From positions 17,004,089 to 17,068,088 of the forward strand of contig NC_066509.1 of NCBI RefSeq assembly GCF_024679095.1: DNA of 64,000 nucleotides, in the 5' to 3' direction. A model generated the notes under the pieces. That model was not told where the DNA came from. It was given only the letters and a program-made list of their open reading frames with translations, and searched no databases. This document shows positions 1 through 11,488 of this stretch, in pieces. Origin of the DNA: Eriocheir sinensis. Lineage: Eukaryota; Arthropoda; Malacostraca; Decapoda; Varunidae. The position numbers and the translations under genes were made by a program. Numbering within the stretch: position 1 is the first letter of the stretch; every line of letters starts with the position of its first letter.

Positions 1-500
1 CCTATTCTACCAGGAAGACATGCAAAAAACACACGAGTCCCCGCTGTGGCCTGAAAAAGGGAGAAATATACCCTTGAACGACACCCTCCACATTCTTTCA
101 ATCAACCAGGCCGAATGAATGGCACCTGACCGCATCGGGCGTAGAGCCTAGGGGTGGTGTAGGCCTATAAATCAACCTCAAGATAGATAACTCTTGTCGC
201 CTCAATACACGATAATGGAAACAACACACCAACACTAACAATTACACTTGATTCACTCCCCTCCCCTGCACACTCGGCTCCCCCGTCCCCCCATCAGCCA
301 AACACAAATATGCGTGTTATGCACCTAATGGGTGCCCTGCGCATTAATATCCAGATCCAGATAAACATTCCAAAAATTACATCGGGCTGCGTTTTGGGGC
401 TGACCTTTTGACCTTGAGCCCTGGAGGAAGAGGAGGAGAAAGGGGAGGAGTTACGTTATTAAGGAAGGGAAAATTAAACAGAGGAGTATTTCTAAAGCTA
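1..500. other. Intergenic DNA with a repeat shared with 57.2-57.4 and 58.4 kb
   Basis: No gene is seen. Bases about 235-350 resemble 57250-57358 continued at 58393. The shared words include TGCACACT, CCCCCCATCA, TGCGTGTTATG and GGTGCCCTG. It is probably the same 3' end of an old non-LTR retrotransposon. Confidence 0.45.
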
Positions 501-504
501 TATT

Positions 505-940
<436 letters not shown>

Positions 941-1194
941 AGCTCTTTATCAACTTCATTCTACCCTCTCCTCCTCCTCCTCCTTTCCTCTTTTTATCTC
1001 CATCTCTCCCTCTACCTTCGATCGCTTCTCTCATTGGGTTTTTTTCCTCCTCCTCTCATCTTGTCTTTCTTCTTCTCTTTTTAATTTTCATTCTTCTTTT
1101 CCTCTTCCTCTATTTTTCTCTCCTCCTCCTCCTCCGAGTTCATCCTTGTCTTTTGTTCAATATACTTTCTCCTTCTGATCTCTGGGTATATGCT

Positions 1195-1490
1195 AATTGT
1201 ACTACGTACCGTCAACCGGGGTGACTTCGGACAGTTTTCAAGGTTTTTTGCTTATGATTTTTTTTGTTTCTAGGACCTATGCTGAGTGTGCATTTACTCT
1301 GTATTGTTAAGGGCTATCATTACATGGTGCAACATTTTCACGAAACTTAATAGTTTTTGTGCTAAGTGAAAAAATATGGGTGTGCCGAAGGGGACTTCGG
1401 ACGGTGTCTATATTTCATTGAGTTTAAGTGAGCCTGTTCGCACATTCCGGAGGTTACTTCGGACACTGTTGAACCGGGGAAAAAAAATGG
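1195..1490. repeat. Interspersed repeat with three ACTTCGGAC motifs
   Basis: ACTTCGGACA, ACTTCGGACG and ACTTCGGACA occur at about 1225, 1395 and 1455, the first and last near CCGGGG blocks. This looks like an end of a DNA transposon, but I could not define both termini. Bases 1490-3050 hold AT-rich DNA with no recognisable gene. Confidence 0.4.
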
Positions 1491-3054
1491 CAAAAATCTT
1501 GGGAAAGAACTTCCCACATTTGAGGTCAGTAGTAGCAGGGAAGTAAAAAAATGGTCAATAATTTTGTAAAAAAATGTTATTACAAAAAAACTATAAGATG
1601 TAGGGCACAGTTTTTTTCTTTTCTTTGGGGGGGGAAGCTTAATGATCACAGAATCACCACAAGAATTTTTTTATAATGGTAGGGCGACATTCAAGTGTGT
1701 TAGGGCTCTTTGAAGTGCACACTGACGCAGCTTCTATCGAGCGGTCGGTTGGAACGAAGCACTCCACTCTCGCAGGCGATGACGGGTGACGGTGCACTGG
1801 GGCTGGTGTCCGTGGTGCGTTCTTACCTCGACACGGCCTCACGCGGAAACCCACCCACCAGTCTGCTGACTTGTGGGTGAAGAGGGTTGGGAGTGAGCAC
1901 GGGCGGGTAAATTATTACGAAATCTCAAAAACACATTGTGCTTGTTTTCAAAACAGAAACGTGTCTCAAGAACACAACATTATTTGAAAACTATAAAGCA
2001 AAAGACAAATTCTGACACTAAAATCATCTAGCTTGTTACAACTGGCTACGAATTATCAACAGGTCAACTTTTTACGTGATCAATTCTCACAGAAAGTACT
2101 TGGGTGCATTGCTAGCCCAATGTTGCCACTTCATGGGAAATGCAGACAAATTTGTTGGAGAAATTATCTTTTGTGTGTTTTTTTGTGAGAGAACATTTCA
2201 AGCAAGCAATTTCTGGGAATTTTTTGTGGGAATATTGAAAAAACATTGATTTTTTTGTGAGAAAATGTTATATTTTTGGAAGTGGAGGGGTTGAATCAGA
2301 GTTGGAGTTGGAGTTGCAACCTTAAAATTTCTTGCAGTATTGAAGTCAGATTTTTTGTAATCAGACTCCACACCCCTGGAATAAACTTCACCAAATTTTA
2401 GCAGAGGCTGAAGTTAACTAAACATTAATTTTGGTCAAATGTATGTAAACTATTTCAAAAGTTGATTGTACTTAACATAATTTCAATCCTAAAAGACTGT
2501 TATGATTAGAAAATTCAGCAGTGATTTAAAAGACTACATGGAAATATGAACTTCAGTGTTGAATGAAGAGCCAATAAGAGAAAAATAATTCTTAAAAAAG
2601 CATTAATCAAAGGTTTTAAAACTATGAAATAGATAAAGCATGATAATTATAATAACAATGCATTGATATAATTTATTATTGTCATGACATTAATTCACTT
2701 CTAATGAATAGCTTGTATAAATATAGAAAAAAAAATTGAGATGATACTAGTCACTATAAACACTGCCTTGGGAAAAAACAAAATACATATGGGCATGTCT
2801 TGTTACATACTTGAATTAGAAGAAAAAAAATATTTACATTGCATAAATCAAATTAAAGCTTGTGTCAAAATATCTTTTATCAGAATTAAAGCTTAACTTC
2901 AGGGAGTGTGGTACTCAAACTGAAGCAGCATATTACATCAATTGTTGGCAATTGTCAGTACTAAAATAGCAATGCAATGTAGCCTTGATTACTGGTTGGG
3001 CCAGATATCATTCAAATGCCACCTAAATCTTCAATAATATAATTATTCCTGCTT

Positions 3055-3060
3055 TTTATT
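3055..3060 (-). promoter_or_regulatory. Possible poly(A) signal of the B4GAT1-like gene
   Basis: AATAAA on the minus strand, about 245 nt past the stop codon. The surrounding DNA is AT-rich, so chance hexamers are common. Confidence 0.3.
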
Positions 3061-3304
3061 GGTATAGTACTTTAACACTCCATTTCAGCTTTAATGGCTA
3101 GGGTTTGGTAATATGAACACTTATATATTCTTCATTTCACAATAAGTTTCTTAAAGTTGACATGTAACTTCAATAAATTTCACATTACTCAGTGAAATAC
3201 AAAAGAATCCGATGTCTTTACAAATAGAAACACTGAAACCCCATGGACCACGCTGCCTATCATGGGGTGTTGAGGATAAGAGGATGTGAGCAAAGACTTG
3301 GACC

Positions 3305-3499
3305 TTAGTAACATCTCCGAGAGGACTCTGGATATTTTACTTTCAGTTCTGCCTTAAACTGGCGAAAGAGGATGCGATTCTTTTCTTGCTCCATGTCCTT
3401 TGTGCTGTGAAAGCTGCTTGCTGTTTTGAACCCTTCATGGACCACAAAGGCAGAGTCCAGCACCATAAACCTGTAGCCAGCTACATGCAGCTCACATAC
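3305..3499 (-). CDS. B4GAT1: B4GAT1-like glucuronyltransferase, terminal exon with stop
   Basis: The final exon starts after a CCCCCAG acceptor with [11 protein letters not shown] and continues [13 protein letters not shown] and [15 protein letters not shown] before a TAA stop at 3307-3305. The previous exon's RISQ joins to VCELHVAG in phase, which matches the family's conserved NRISQ-CELHVAG stretch. It has 64 sense codons. A 409-bp intron lies between this exon and the one at 3909-4082. Confidence 0.88.
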   Translation of the reverse strand, partial: VCELHVAGYRFMVLDSAFVVHEGFKTASSFHSTKDMEQEKNRILFRQFKAELKVKYPESSRRCY

Positions 3500-3908
3500 C
3501 TGGGGGAAAAGTAAACAGTAACTCATAACAAGAGGGGCTGTTTAGCTTTTATCCAAGAAATCTGACTGCTTCATATCATGTGACTAATCAAGCTTATTAA
3601 ATACAGTCTGGCTTTTATTCACTAAGAAATAAAATTATAATTAATGAATAAAAGATGCTAAGTAATTTGAAATTCCAACAAACTTACTTTGTAGTTTTCA
3701 TCATGTTTGACTTTCATGACCCAAAACAAGGCCAAATGCATTAAGTGCTTCCCTCTGTCCTGTATTTAACAATATTTTTGAAAAACTGGCAACCAAGTCA
3801 GCCGAGTCCTGAGTTCCTAGTCACAACCCAAACTTTGATTAATCTCTACATTGAGCATGACACTACAAGCACTCCATCAAACCTAACCCACCTAACTTTA
3901 ACACCAAC

Positions 3909-4082
3909 CTGACTGATTCTGTTGAAGCCATACTGTCTGAACCTCTCATCATACAGTGGGATCTTAGTGCTGGCAATGTAGAATGGTTCCCAGGGATCCT
4001 GCCACAGCACTTCATATACTGGTGTCACTTCTATCCCAACAGCAGCCTGAGTCTTCTCCCACTCTGGGTAGTCCGTAAATCT
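3909..4082 (-). CDS. B4GAT1: B4GAT1-like glucuronyltransferase, penultimate exon
   Basis: The exon begins after TTGTTGCAG with RFTDYPEWEK and continues through VLWQDPWEPFYI and YDERFRQYGFNRISQ, ending at CAG|GTTGGT. It is 58 codons, phase 0 at both ends. The DPWEPF and DERFRQYGFNRISQ blocks are highly characteristic of the B4GAT1/LARGE-type C-terminal domain. The open frame runs on to 4139 upstream, but those extra codons lie before a good acceptor and have no family match that I recognise, so I placed the exon start at 4082. Confidence 0.88.
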
Positions 4083-4439
4083 CTGCAACAATTTTTCACT
4101 ATAGGCATTTGCAGCTTTCATATTAAGAGCTCTTATCATCTCAGTCTATCTAATCTTAGCTTCTTAAACTTGGCATCTGACTCTCTTTTTACATTCACAG
4201 CTCACAGACAAGAATTGGCACAATACTAATAACTCTGGTCGACACACTTCTTGCTGAGTAAGATTTAAATTTTCAGCTAATTTTGTGCTGCTGATTTAAA
4301 AAATGGCATCTGTTTCTGCCTATCACATAATTTTTTTCTATATGGCATGCCTCTGTATAATGATGTGTAGTGAAAATAAATTGCATGATCAAGATAGGTT
4401 ACTAAAAAATATAGCTCAAAACCATGATTTGCTGGAACA

Positions 4440-5031
4440 TCTGGAGTGCTTCATGTCTGGACAGTCTCTTAGAATACTCCAACAGTAGTCTGCCATCATG
4501 AGTGTGTCTTATGGGCCTTGATACCTCTCCTTCATAACCTTAATATCTAGAAGAAAACACTCTCCATACTCCGCACTCACATCACTGAGGTTAGCAGGAA
4601 ATTTGTCACAATGGCTTTTAAGGGAAAAGGAAAATTAATCTTTATGCTCATGTTGCAGCCCATAAGATGAAAACTTCTAGCAGATATTCCACCAGATGTT
4701 TGTAATTTTTAACCGTGGTATTCCCTGAAAAAGTTTTCATGACAGCTACAAAGGATTTCCATGCTTTTTTCCCTATGCCAGTCACTGAGCTTAAGAAGTT
4801 TGGGTCTTCTATTAGCCCCAATACACCTACAGTACTGTTTTGATGTATATTTGTACCAAGTGCAGAAGTAACCTTGTGGTACCAAACAAAATGAGTGTGG
4901 TATGCAAGTACAAAGCTAATATGTGAATGTGCCTGGCCAAGCTGTAACTGTGGATCTTGACTTTTCGGACCCCACGTGGTGGCAACATTCTTGAGAAACA
5001 AAAAAATGCATGAACCATTAAATACAACCAC
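4440..5031 (-). pseudogene. Decayed protein of an uncharacterised arthropod mobile element
   Basis: Inside the large B4GAT1 intron, the minus strand reads LGLIEDPNFLSSVTG, KKAWKSFVAVMKTF, NYKHLVEYLLEV, then after a frame change GCNMSIKINF, SAEYGECFLLDIK, MKERYQG and MMADYCW. These blocks recall a repeated, uncharacterised ORF common in arthropod and cnidarian genomes that carries similar EQGERFHQDI and MMADYCW motifs. At least one frameshift and an internal stop break it, so it is not functional. The family name and transposon class are not known to me. Confidence 0.5.
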
Positions 5032-5934
5032 CCATCTGTTACAAAGTCACACCCAGTAGCCAATCAATTGCAGAGTCCATTTCTCATGTAGAAGTAGGAT
5101 GATATTGTTACCCCAGACCTTCCACGATCTTCCGTTTTCTAAGACCGATATTTTGATGCTTGTTGGAGATAACGGAGTCTCCTCCCTCAGATAGCAGTGA
5201 TAAAGATTATAACTATGAGACAGATAGTTAGGAGTTATTAGAAGACTCTCCAGAAATGTATGACTCAGGTTGATTCTGTGAAACAGAGGTGGACAGTGAA
5301 AGTAGCAGATGGTGTTACCAGTGCTGACACACTGTCAGCAAGCGAGGAAGAGTGATTTTGTTGGATAACCTTGCATGAGGCACGGGTGAATGGGTGCAGA
5401 GGAACACTTTGTTTACATCACTGGGGAGCCACAGTAAAGAAGGGGTTAACTTTCTGAAGTGTGGTCCATCAAAACCATCAGTTTTTCTTTTGTCATAACT
5501 CAGGCTAGGAAAATTTGTGCCTGTATACATGAAACAGTCACTCTCAACATTAAGAGTTTGACACATTGTTTCATCAGACCTAGTTTGGTGTGAAGGGGAG
5601 GAAATATAATTATAATTTTCCATAAGTCAGGATTGTTCTGACTGGCCATATTTTCTGTACCCAGTACTGTCTTTAGTTTGGCTATCCCATAAACAAAGGA
5701 AACACAGATATGTTGTATATTCTCTTTGCTGACTGAGTAAAAAATTTACCATTAGTAAAAAGTTCACCACTAGGAAAGTATTAATTGTCTGCATTGAATA
5801 CAAATTATGTAAAAATCACATACAATTTCTATCATAATTTAATTAAAGTCTGTCCAATGCAGACCCTCACTATAGAACAAAAATGACGTGATTGCCAAAA
5901 AACATAACATTTTTCAAATCAGCAACCTCAATGT

Positions 5935-7777
5935 TTTTACAGAGAGGCAGCTCACAGGCTAAAAGAAAGACAACAACAAAAAAGTCCGCTAAACGCAGCT
6001 CTGGCAAAAGAAAAAAAGAACGAGTGGCCAAAAGAGAGGTAAATTTCAGGTGGAGAGGCGTCCTGATACTCTCCTCTTGAAATAGTTCAAGTTGTGGGCA
6101 GGAGGAAATACAGATGAAGGAAGGCTGTTCTAGAGTTTACCAGCGAAAGGGATAAAAGAATTAAGATGCTGGTTAACTCTTGCATAAGGTATGTGGATAG
6201 AAGAGGGATGAGCTAGAGTAGAAAATTGTGTGCAGTGGGACAATGGGAGGAGGGGGAGGCATGCAGTTAGCAAATTCAGAAAAGCAGTCAGCATGAAAAT
6301 TTTGATGAAAGATAGAAAGAGATGCAACACTGCGATTGAACTGAAGAAGTAGAAGACTGATTGTAGGAGAGGGGAAAAAGTTGATGAGACGAAGAGCCTT
6401 TGACTCCACTCTGTCCAGCAGAGCTGTGTGTGTGGATCCCCCCACACATGAAATGCATACTCCATACAAGGGCAGACAAGGCAGACAAGTATATGGAAAG
6501 CAAATTTGAGATGATACAGAACGCCATGCCTCGAGAAAGCTGATTTAGCGAGACAGGGGATATGAAGTTTCCAGTTGAGATTTTGAGTAAAGGATAGACT
6601 GAGAATGTTTGTTGTAGAAGAAGGTGACAGCTGTGTGTTGTCGAAGAATAGGGGATAGGTGTTTGGAAGATTGTGTTGAGTTGATAGGTGGAGAAATTGA
6701 GTTTTTGAGGCACTGAAGGACACCAAGTTCCTTCTGTTCCAATCAGAAATGATAGCAAGATCTGAGGTTAAGCGTTCTGTAGCGTCCAGCCAAGAATCAT
6801 GTAATTCCTGTAGGGTGGGTCTTGTGTTGAAAGATATTGAGTAATGCAGAGTAGAGTCATCAGTGTAGGAGTGGAGAGGACAGTTTGTTTTGGAAAGATC
6901 ATTAATGAACAACAAAAAGAGAGCGGGAGACAGAACAGAGCACTGTGGGACACCACTGTTAACCCGTCCACTGCGATTGGCACGGATTTCGCCTTCACTG
7001 GTAGCCTCATAACATATACTCCCAGGTCTTTCTCTGCCTTTGAGGTGGATAGTGGAGTGTTTCCCATGTGGTATTGGTATGCTGGATATCCCCTCCCAAG
7101 GTGCAGGACTACATTTTTCTTCATTGAATTGTAGTAGCCAATTTTTGTTCCATTCCTGTAGTTTGGTGAGGTCTTCTTGTAGGAAACCCACAGTCGAGGG
7201 GTTACAAGGTTTAGGGAAAGAACAGTGACTGTCTACCACGGCAGAGATAGAGCAGCCAGAATGGAAATTGGAGATAAAAGTACAGAGAGAGTGACAGAAT
7301 CCGTAGGAGGGTAGTTTGGAAAGAAAAGATCTGTGCCAGACTGTCAAAAGCTTTCGAGATGTCTAAGGCAACAGCGAAAGTTTTACTGAAACAGCTAAGA
7401 GAGAATGACCGGGAGTCAGTTAAGAGGGCAAGAAGATCACTGGTAAAACACCCCTTGTGGAACCCGTACTGACGATCAGAAAAATCAGAAGCTGACAGAT
7501 GCTGAAGAATTTTCTGGTTAAAGATTGATTCAAAAGCTTTAAAAAGACAAGAGAGTAAAGCTATAGGATGGTAGTTTGAGGGATTGGAATGGTCACCTTT
7601 CTTAAGCACAGGCTGTATGTAGGTGTGCATCCAGCAGGAAGAAATAGTGGCTGTTGAAAGGGAGAGACGAAAGAGTTTGACTAGGCAGGGTGTCTGCACG
7701 GAAGCACAGTTTTTAAGGATAATAGGAGGCACTCCATTGGTCCCATAATTAAGGCCAGAGAGAGGCATGGAAAACAT
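5935..7777 (-). mobile_element. Family-1 jockey-like retrotransposon, 5'-truncated copy a
   Basis: This minus-strand copy lies within the B4GAT1 intron. It contains RT-domain blocks NGVPPIILKNCASV, HPIALLSCLFKAFES, DISKAFDSL, NSGVPQCSVLSPALF, INDLSKTNCPLHSYTDD and a C-terminal TRLINFFPSPT-like tail. It ends near 5935 in the family 3' tail, a Lys/A-rich stretch with an AGCTCAC remnant of the CCCTTGAGCTG block. Many frameshifts and a foreign insert at about 6966-7203 show it is dead. The RT active-site tetrad reads YTDD rather than the YADD of other copies. Confidence 0.75.
6966..7203 (-). mobile_element. Fragment of a CR1/L2-like RT inside family-1 copy a
   Basis: Between the family-1 segments ending FPKPCNP and beginning NSGVPQ, the minus strand reads FLQEDLTKLQEWNKNWLLQFNEEK, VLHLGRGYPAYQYHMGNTPL and KDLGVYVM across a frame change. 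These are typical of the region after the active site in CR1/L2-type RTs and are absent at this point in the other family-1 copies. Confidence 0.6.
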
Positions 7778-8419
7778 TGCTTTTAAGTTACATTAAATTA
7801 CTTTAAAGCAACTCTTAAACTTAAGCCAGTAGACTAAAAAGTTGAAATTCATAGTGTAAGCAATGGGGCTGAGTGATGAGCATTCACAAAGACCAAAGTT
7901 TGGGTCCTAACTCAACCAGCTAGCAATTTTTAACCATCACCAAGTGGTGAAAGATTACACTCACAAGCTGTCCAGATCATCAATCAACATTAACTTCGGG
8001 AACTTTAATCAATATGACTTGCCAAGTAAGTCATATCATGGCAGCCACTTTATATATCATTTGCTTGCACCCCTAATGGGTTGAAATCAACCACTAGGTG
8101 CCTCAAGATAGCCTACTGGTGGTATGAACTGCACATAAAATTAAATTACCAATCCCCTTTTCCTTTAAAAGTTCATTAACTTTGAATATGATGATAAGCT
8201 CTATTAAAATATAGACCAGTACTTGCACACTTTATGTCTTCATGTATAGCTTTGTGGCTCTTTTCACAGGTCATTCTTCCGCTATATTCTTAAGTGTTTT
8301 TTCTTAAACCTGACCCTACATCTAGCTCAGTGAAAGTATTTTCTTATGATGATGACACTGACAGACTACTATATTACACACCCATCCAGTGCTGGGTATG
8401 AAAGGATGGCAGTCACATT

Positions 8420-8420
8420 T

Positions 8421-8456
<36 letters not shown>
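8420..8456. repeat. (ATG)n microsatellite
   Basis: About 12 ATG/GAT triplets at the 5' end of the large B4GAT1 intron. Confidence 0.9.
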
Positions 8457-8457
<1 letters not shown>

Positions 8458-8481
8458 CAGTGACATTGCAGCATCACACAC

Positions 8482-9009
8482 CTGGCATTTTAAACACAAC
8501 TCTTGATAAAATGGTCTGGCCATGCCACTCTTCTTCATGTCCAAGAGTTGCTGTTTATTTTCAGGGATGCCAGCCCCCTCCTTCACCTCGTAAGCTGGCA
8601 ACACCCATACTGTCTTTTTCTCGCTTGAGTTTACCTCGAATAAACCTTTTTTCTTGGCAAATGACATGAAAGACTGGTGCAAGTTTGAACTTGGGGTCAT
8701 GTCAATGTCTATGACTATCATGTGACTAGTAGTGGCTGCTTTATGGGCGATATTCCTTAGCAGATTATTTGGGTACTGCACGCCATTGAAGCTGTAGTTG
8801 TCTTGGTGTATGGTGGAGAAGATCTTGTGGCATGGGGTGGTGTCTGCAGTGGGGTTGATGTGTGGGGAGGTGGGCGAGTTGAGAGGAAACACCAAGCTGA
8901 AGGTGACATTTTCCTTCACATCAGGGTAACATTTCCTCAGCAAGTGGAATGTCTGAACTGCTGCCTGTACCTCTCCACTCAGCACAAACACGGCAATGGA
9001 CAATGGTCC
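8482..9009 (-). CDS. B4GAT1: B4GAT1-like glucuronyltransferase, main catalytic exon
   Basis: This 176-codon exon is phase 0 at both ends. It is preceded by CTTTCCAG, starts GPLSIAVFVLSGEV, and ends ELCLKCQ at CAG|GTGTGT. It contains the likely metal-binding DxD motif in the context MIVIDIDMTPS, as expected for a UDP-sugar-dependent GT-A fold enzyme. The reading frame is open throughout. A 361-bp intron separates it from the exon at 9371-9585, and a 4.4-kb intron follows it. The (ATG)n tract at about 8420-8456 lies just inside that intron. The identification rests on colinear motifs with the next two exons as well as this one. Confidence 0.88.
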
Positions 9010-9370
9010 CTGGAAAGGCAGATCATAACTAACTTCGAGGACATTGCTTAAATTCATGGCATGTAAAAAAGCTAATTATCTAACAGAATATTTTTGAGGG
9101 GTTATGAAGGGTCCTTTTGAAATGCAACTGGCAGAAAAATTACTAATCCATAATTAGGTTTATATTTTCAAAAACTGTCTATTTACAACCTCTTTAATTT
9201 ATGGCAGTAACAAACTACTGTTGAGGCTATTAACCTATCTTTATCTTTAATGGATCTTATTATTTTATATTTTTTTTTAGTTTCTAGTACAAACAAATAT
9301 CCTATCCAGCTACATGCAACACCCATGGGGGATGTTTTTCCTTATTTGGAAAGCAGGCAATCCTACTGAC

Positions 9371-9585
9371 CTGCCAGTGTACAGTGAGTGAGGGCAGCCT
9401 GTGGAGTCTGGCCAAGGAACATTGGGTGACGAGGGTGATGCCATACCGCCCTGCAGCCTCCCCTTGTTCTATGCCATCTGGTGATGCATCTGAGCCCTGC
9501 AGTACCCCCACAGACACACGGAACTCCCCAGAACTGTCTAGGACACTCCAATGAGCAATGCGGGAAAGGATCGCTTGGTGGTCAT
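9371..9585 (-). CDS. B4GAT1: B4GAT1-like glucuronyltransferase, internal exon (5'-most exon seen)
   Basis: This exon encodes the start of the luminal catalytic domain of a beta-1,4-glucuronyltransferase 1-like enzyme. By family knowledge it is a Golgi type II membrane protein that adds glucuronic acid to xylose on the O-mannosyl glycan of alpha-dystroglycan, making the primer used by LARGE. The translation begins after a TTTCAG acceptor with a split codon and reads DDHQAILSRIAHWSV, then GRYGITLVTQCSLARLHRL. It ends in VHWQ at CAG|GTCAGT. The four exons seen total 1112 nt (about 370 codons) against about 415 residues in the human protein, so roughly the first 50 residues, including the signal anchor, lie in an upstream exon above 9585 that I could not identify. 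Recognition is from remembered family sequence. Confidence 0.8.
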
Positions 9586-10142
9586 CTGAAACCTATTTTC
9601 AAAGAGGATAAAAATCACATAGGTACAGCATTATGCCAACAACTCTGCAGTTATAAATTCCTTGCATTCTGTACTTTATACACCTTGTTTATTATATTTA
9701 TGTGTGTTTATATTATGTGAATTTAAAGTAGTCCTCAAAATTTATCAGAATTCTAAATGGCTGTTCATTACACTGCAGCGAAGTCCCTGTCTAGGGGACT
9801 AAGGGACGTGGTGTTCGTTCCAATTTCCATTTTGTGGAACACCAGTTTTGCCATACCAGCAGCTTACTGTATTTTTGGGATTGACTTATATGGCAAGTAT
9901 AGGCCTAACCCATAATTTAGAGCAAATAATCTTGAGGTCGACTTGTATGCTGCACTTTACGGTAATCTCATCTCCTAGCCAATATGCATTTGGTGAAATA
10001 CAAAAATGTAATATGTATAGACTGGAAAGTAATTATGTAATTCTGAATTATAAACACGCCTTTTTTCAAATGGTGCGGGTAGTGAAAGTCGGTTCAGCGG
10101 GAGGGGGTTAGCACGGTGGTGAGAAGGAGTGTCTGTAACAAA

Positions 10143-11037
10143 GGGGTTAATCCTGCTGACAGCACCACTGTTACATCTATCTCTAAGGCTGAACTCTTCA
10201 CTCAAACTTTCTCTTAAAACTCCACTCTGGACAATTCATGGCATATTCCTCCTCCTCATCACCCCTCTGACTATACTATGCCTGTTACTAAGATTCTTAA
10301 CAATGATGTTTTCTATGCCCTCTCTGGCCTCAATCCTCAAAAGGTTTATGGACCTGATGGAGTGCCTTCTATTGTCCTTAAAAACTGTGCTTCCATGCTG
10401 ACACCCTGCCTGGTCAAACTCTTTCATCTTTGACTTTCAACATCTACCTTTTCTCCCTGCCGGAAGTACACCTACATACAACCTATGCCAAAGAAGAGTG
10501 ACCGCTCTAATCCTTCAAACTACTGTCCAATAGCTTTACTTTCTTGTCTTTCTAAAGCTTTTGAAACAATCTTTAACAGGAAAGTTCTTAAGCATCTATC
10601 AACTTCTGACCTTTCTGATTGCTAGTATGAGCTCTGCAAGGGTCATTTTACTGCTAATCTTGCTTTCCTAACTGACTCCTGGTCATCCTCTCTAAGCTGT
10701 TTCAGTAAAAGTTTTGCTGTTGTCTTAGACATCTTGAAAGCATTTAACAGAGCCTGGCACAAACCTTTGCTTTACAAACTACCCCCCTACACCTTTTATC
10801 TGTACTTTTATCTCAAGTTTCCATTCTGGCCAGTCTATCTCTGCTGTGGTAGACAGTCACTGGTCTTCCCCTGAAACTATCAACAGTGGTGTCCTGCAGA
10901 ACTCTGACCTATCTCGCACTCTCTTTCTGTTGTTCATTGATGATCTTTCCAAAACAAGCTGTCCTATCCACTCTTATGCTGATGTCTCTACTCTGCATTA
11001 CTAAACATCTTTTGATAGAGGACCCACCCAGTAGGAA
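10143..11037 (+). mobile_element. Family-1 retrotransposon copy, split segment 1
   Basis: The translation with frame changes gives STTVTSISKAELFTQTF, DVFYALSGLNPQKVYGPDGVPSIVLKNCAS, SDRSNPSNYCPIALLSCLSKAFE and DSWSSSLSCFSKSFAV. It stops within the ELHDS-equivalent codons at about 11037, where a CAGTAAACCCTCAG motif begins. Several in-frame stops are present. It appears to be the 5' part of one copy continued at 12855, 18039 and 24290. Confidence 0.7.
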
Positions 11038-11401
11038 CTACAGTAAACCCTCAGTACAACAGACCCGCTTACAACAGATTTTGGATATAACGGACAAGGT
11101 GAGAGGGTCAGAAATGCACAGGGACCAACCAAGAATTGTTTTTGAACCAACTGCACCTGGTAACTGCAATAGCATCTGCTAGCCACTTCGCCCTCCTGCC
11201 TTTATCTGCTGTCCTATCCTTCGGTTACTGTAGTCTTTCCAGCCACCTGATGAAATATTTTCCTCCTTGTGGTTCCCATTCAAATGAAGGACGTATATAC
11301 ACAACAAGAAAGTCTTATGCAAGACGTATATCTAATGGAAAAAAGCCAAGTGTATCTGAGTGTCAGTACTCACACACATACACACACACACACACACACA
11401 G

Positions 11402-11488
11402 AATTGCAACTAAAATGGCCCCAAAACTCTCGAATATGACGCATAAAGACAGATTGAAGGAGATGGACTTGACGACACTGGAACAAAG
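11402..11488 (+). mobile_element. Short CR1-like RT C-terminal fragment
   Basis: Reads RIATKMAPKLSNMTHKDRLK and then LTTLEQ. This is the ATKM-P-L-xxY-RL block found after the FWSP motif in CR1-type elements, for example at 23800 and 43370 in this window. The flanking (CA)n tract is at about 11370-11400. Confidence 0.5.

Noticed and set aside
4082..4139. Upstream extension of the B4GAT1 penultimate exon (Met at 4139)
   Set aside because: A strong TTGTTGCAG acceptor in phase lies at 4083-4085, and the extra residues do not match the family.
8803..9051. Plus-strand open frame opposite the main B4GAT1 exon
   Set aside because: Shadow of the conserved minus-strand exon, with no recognisable domain.
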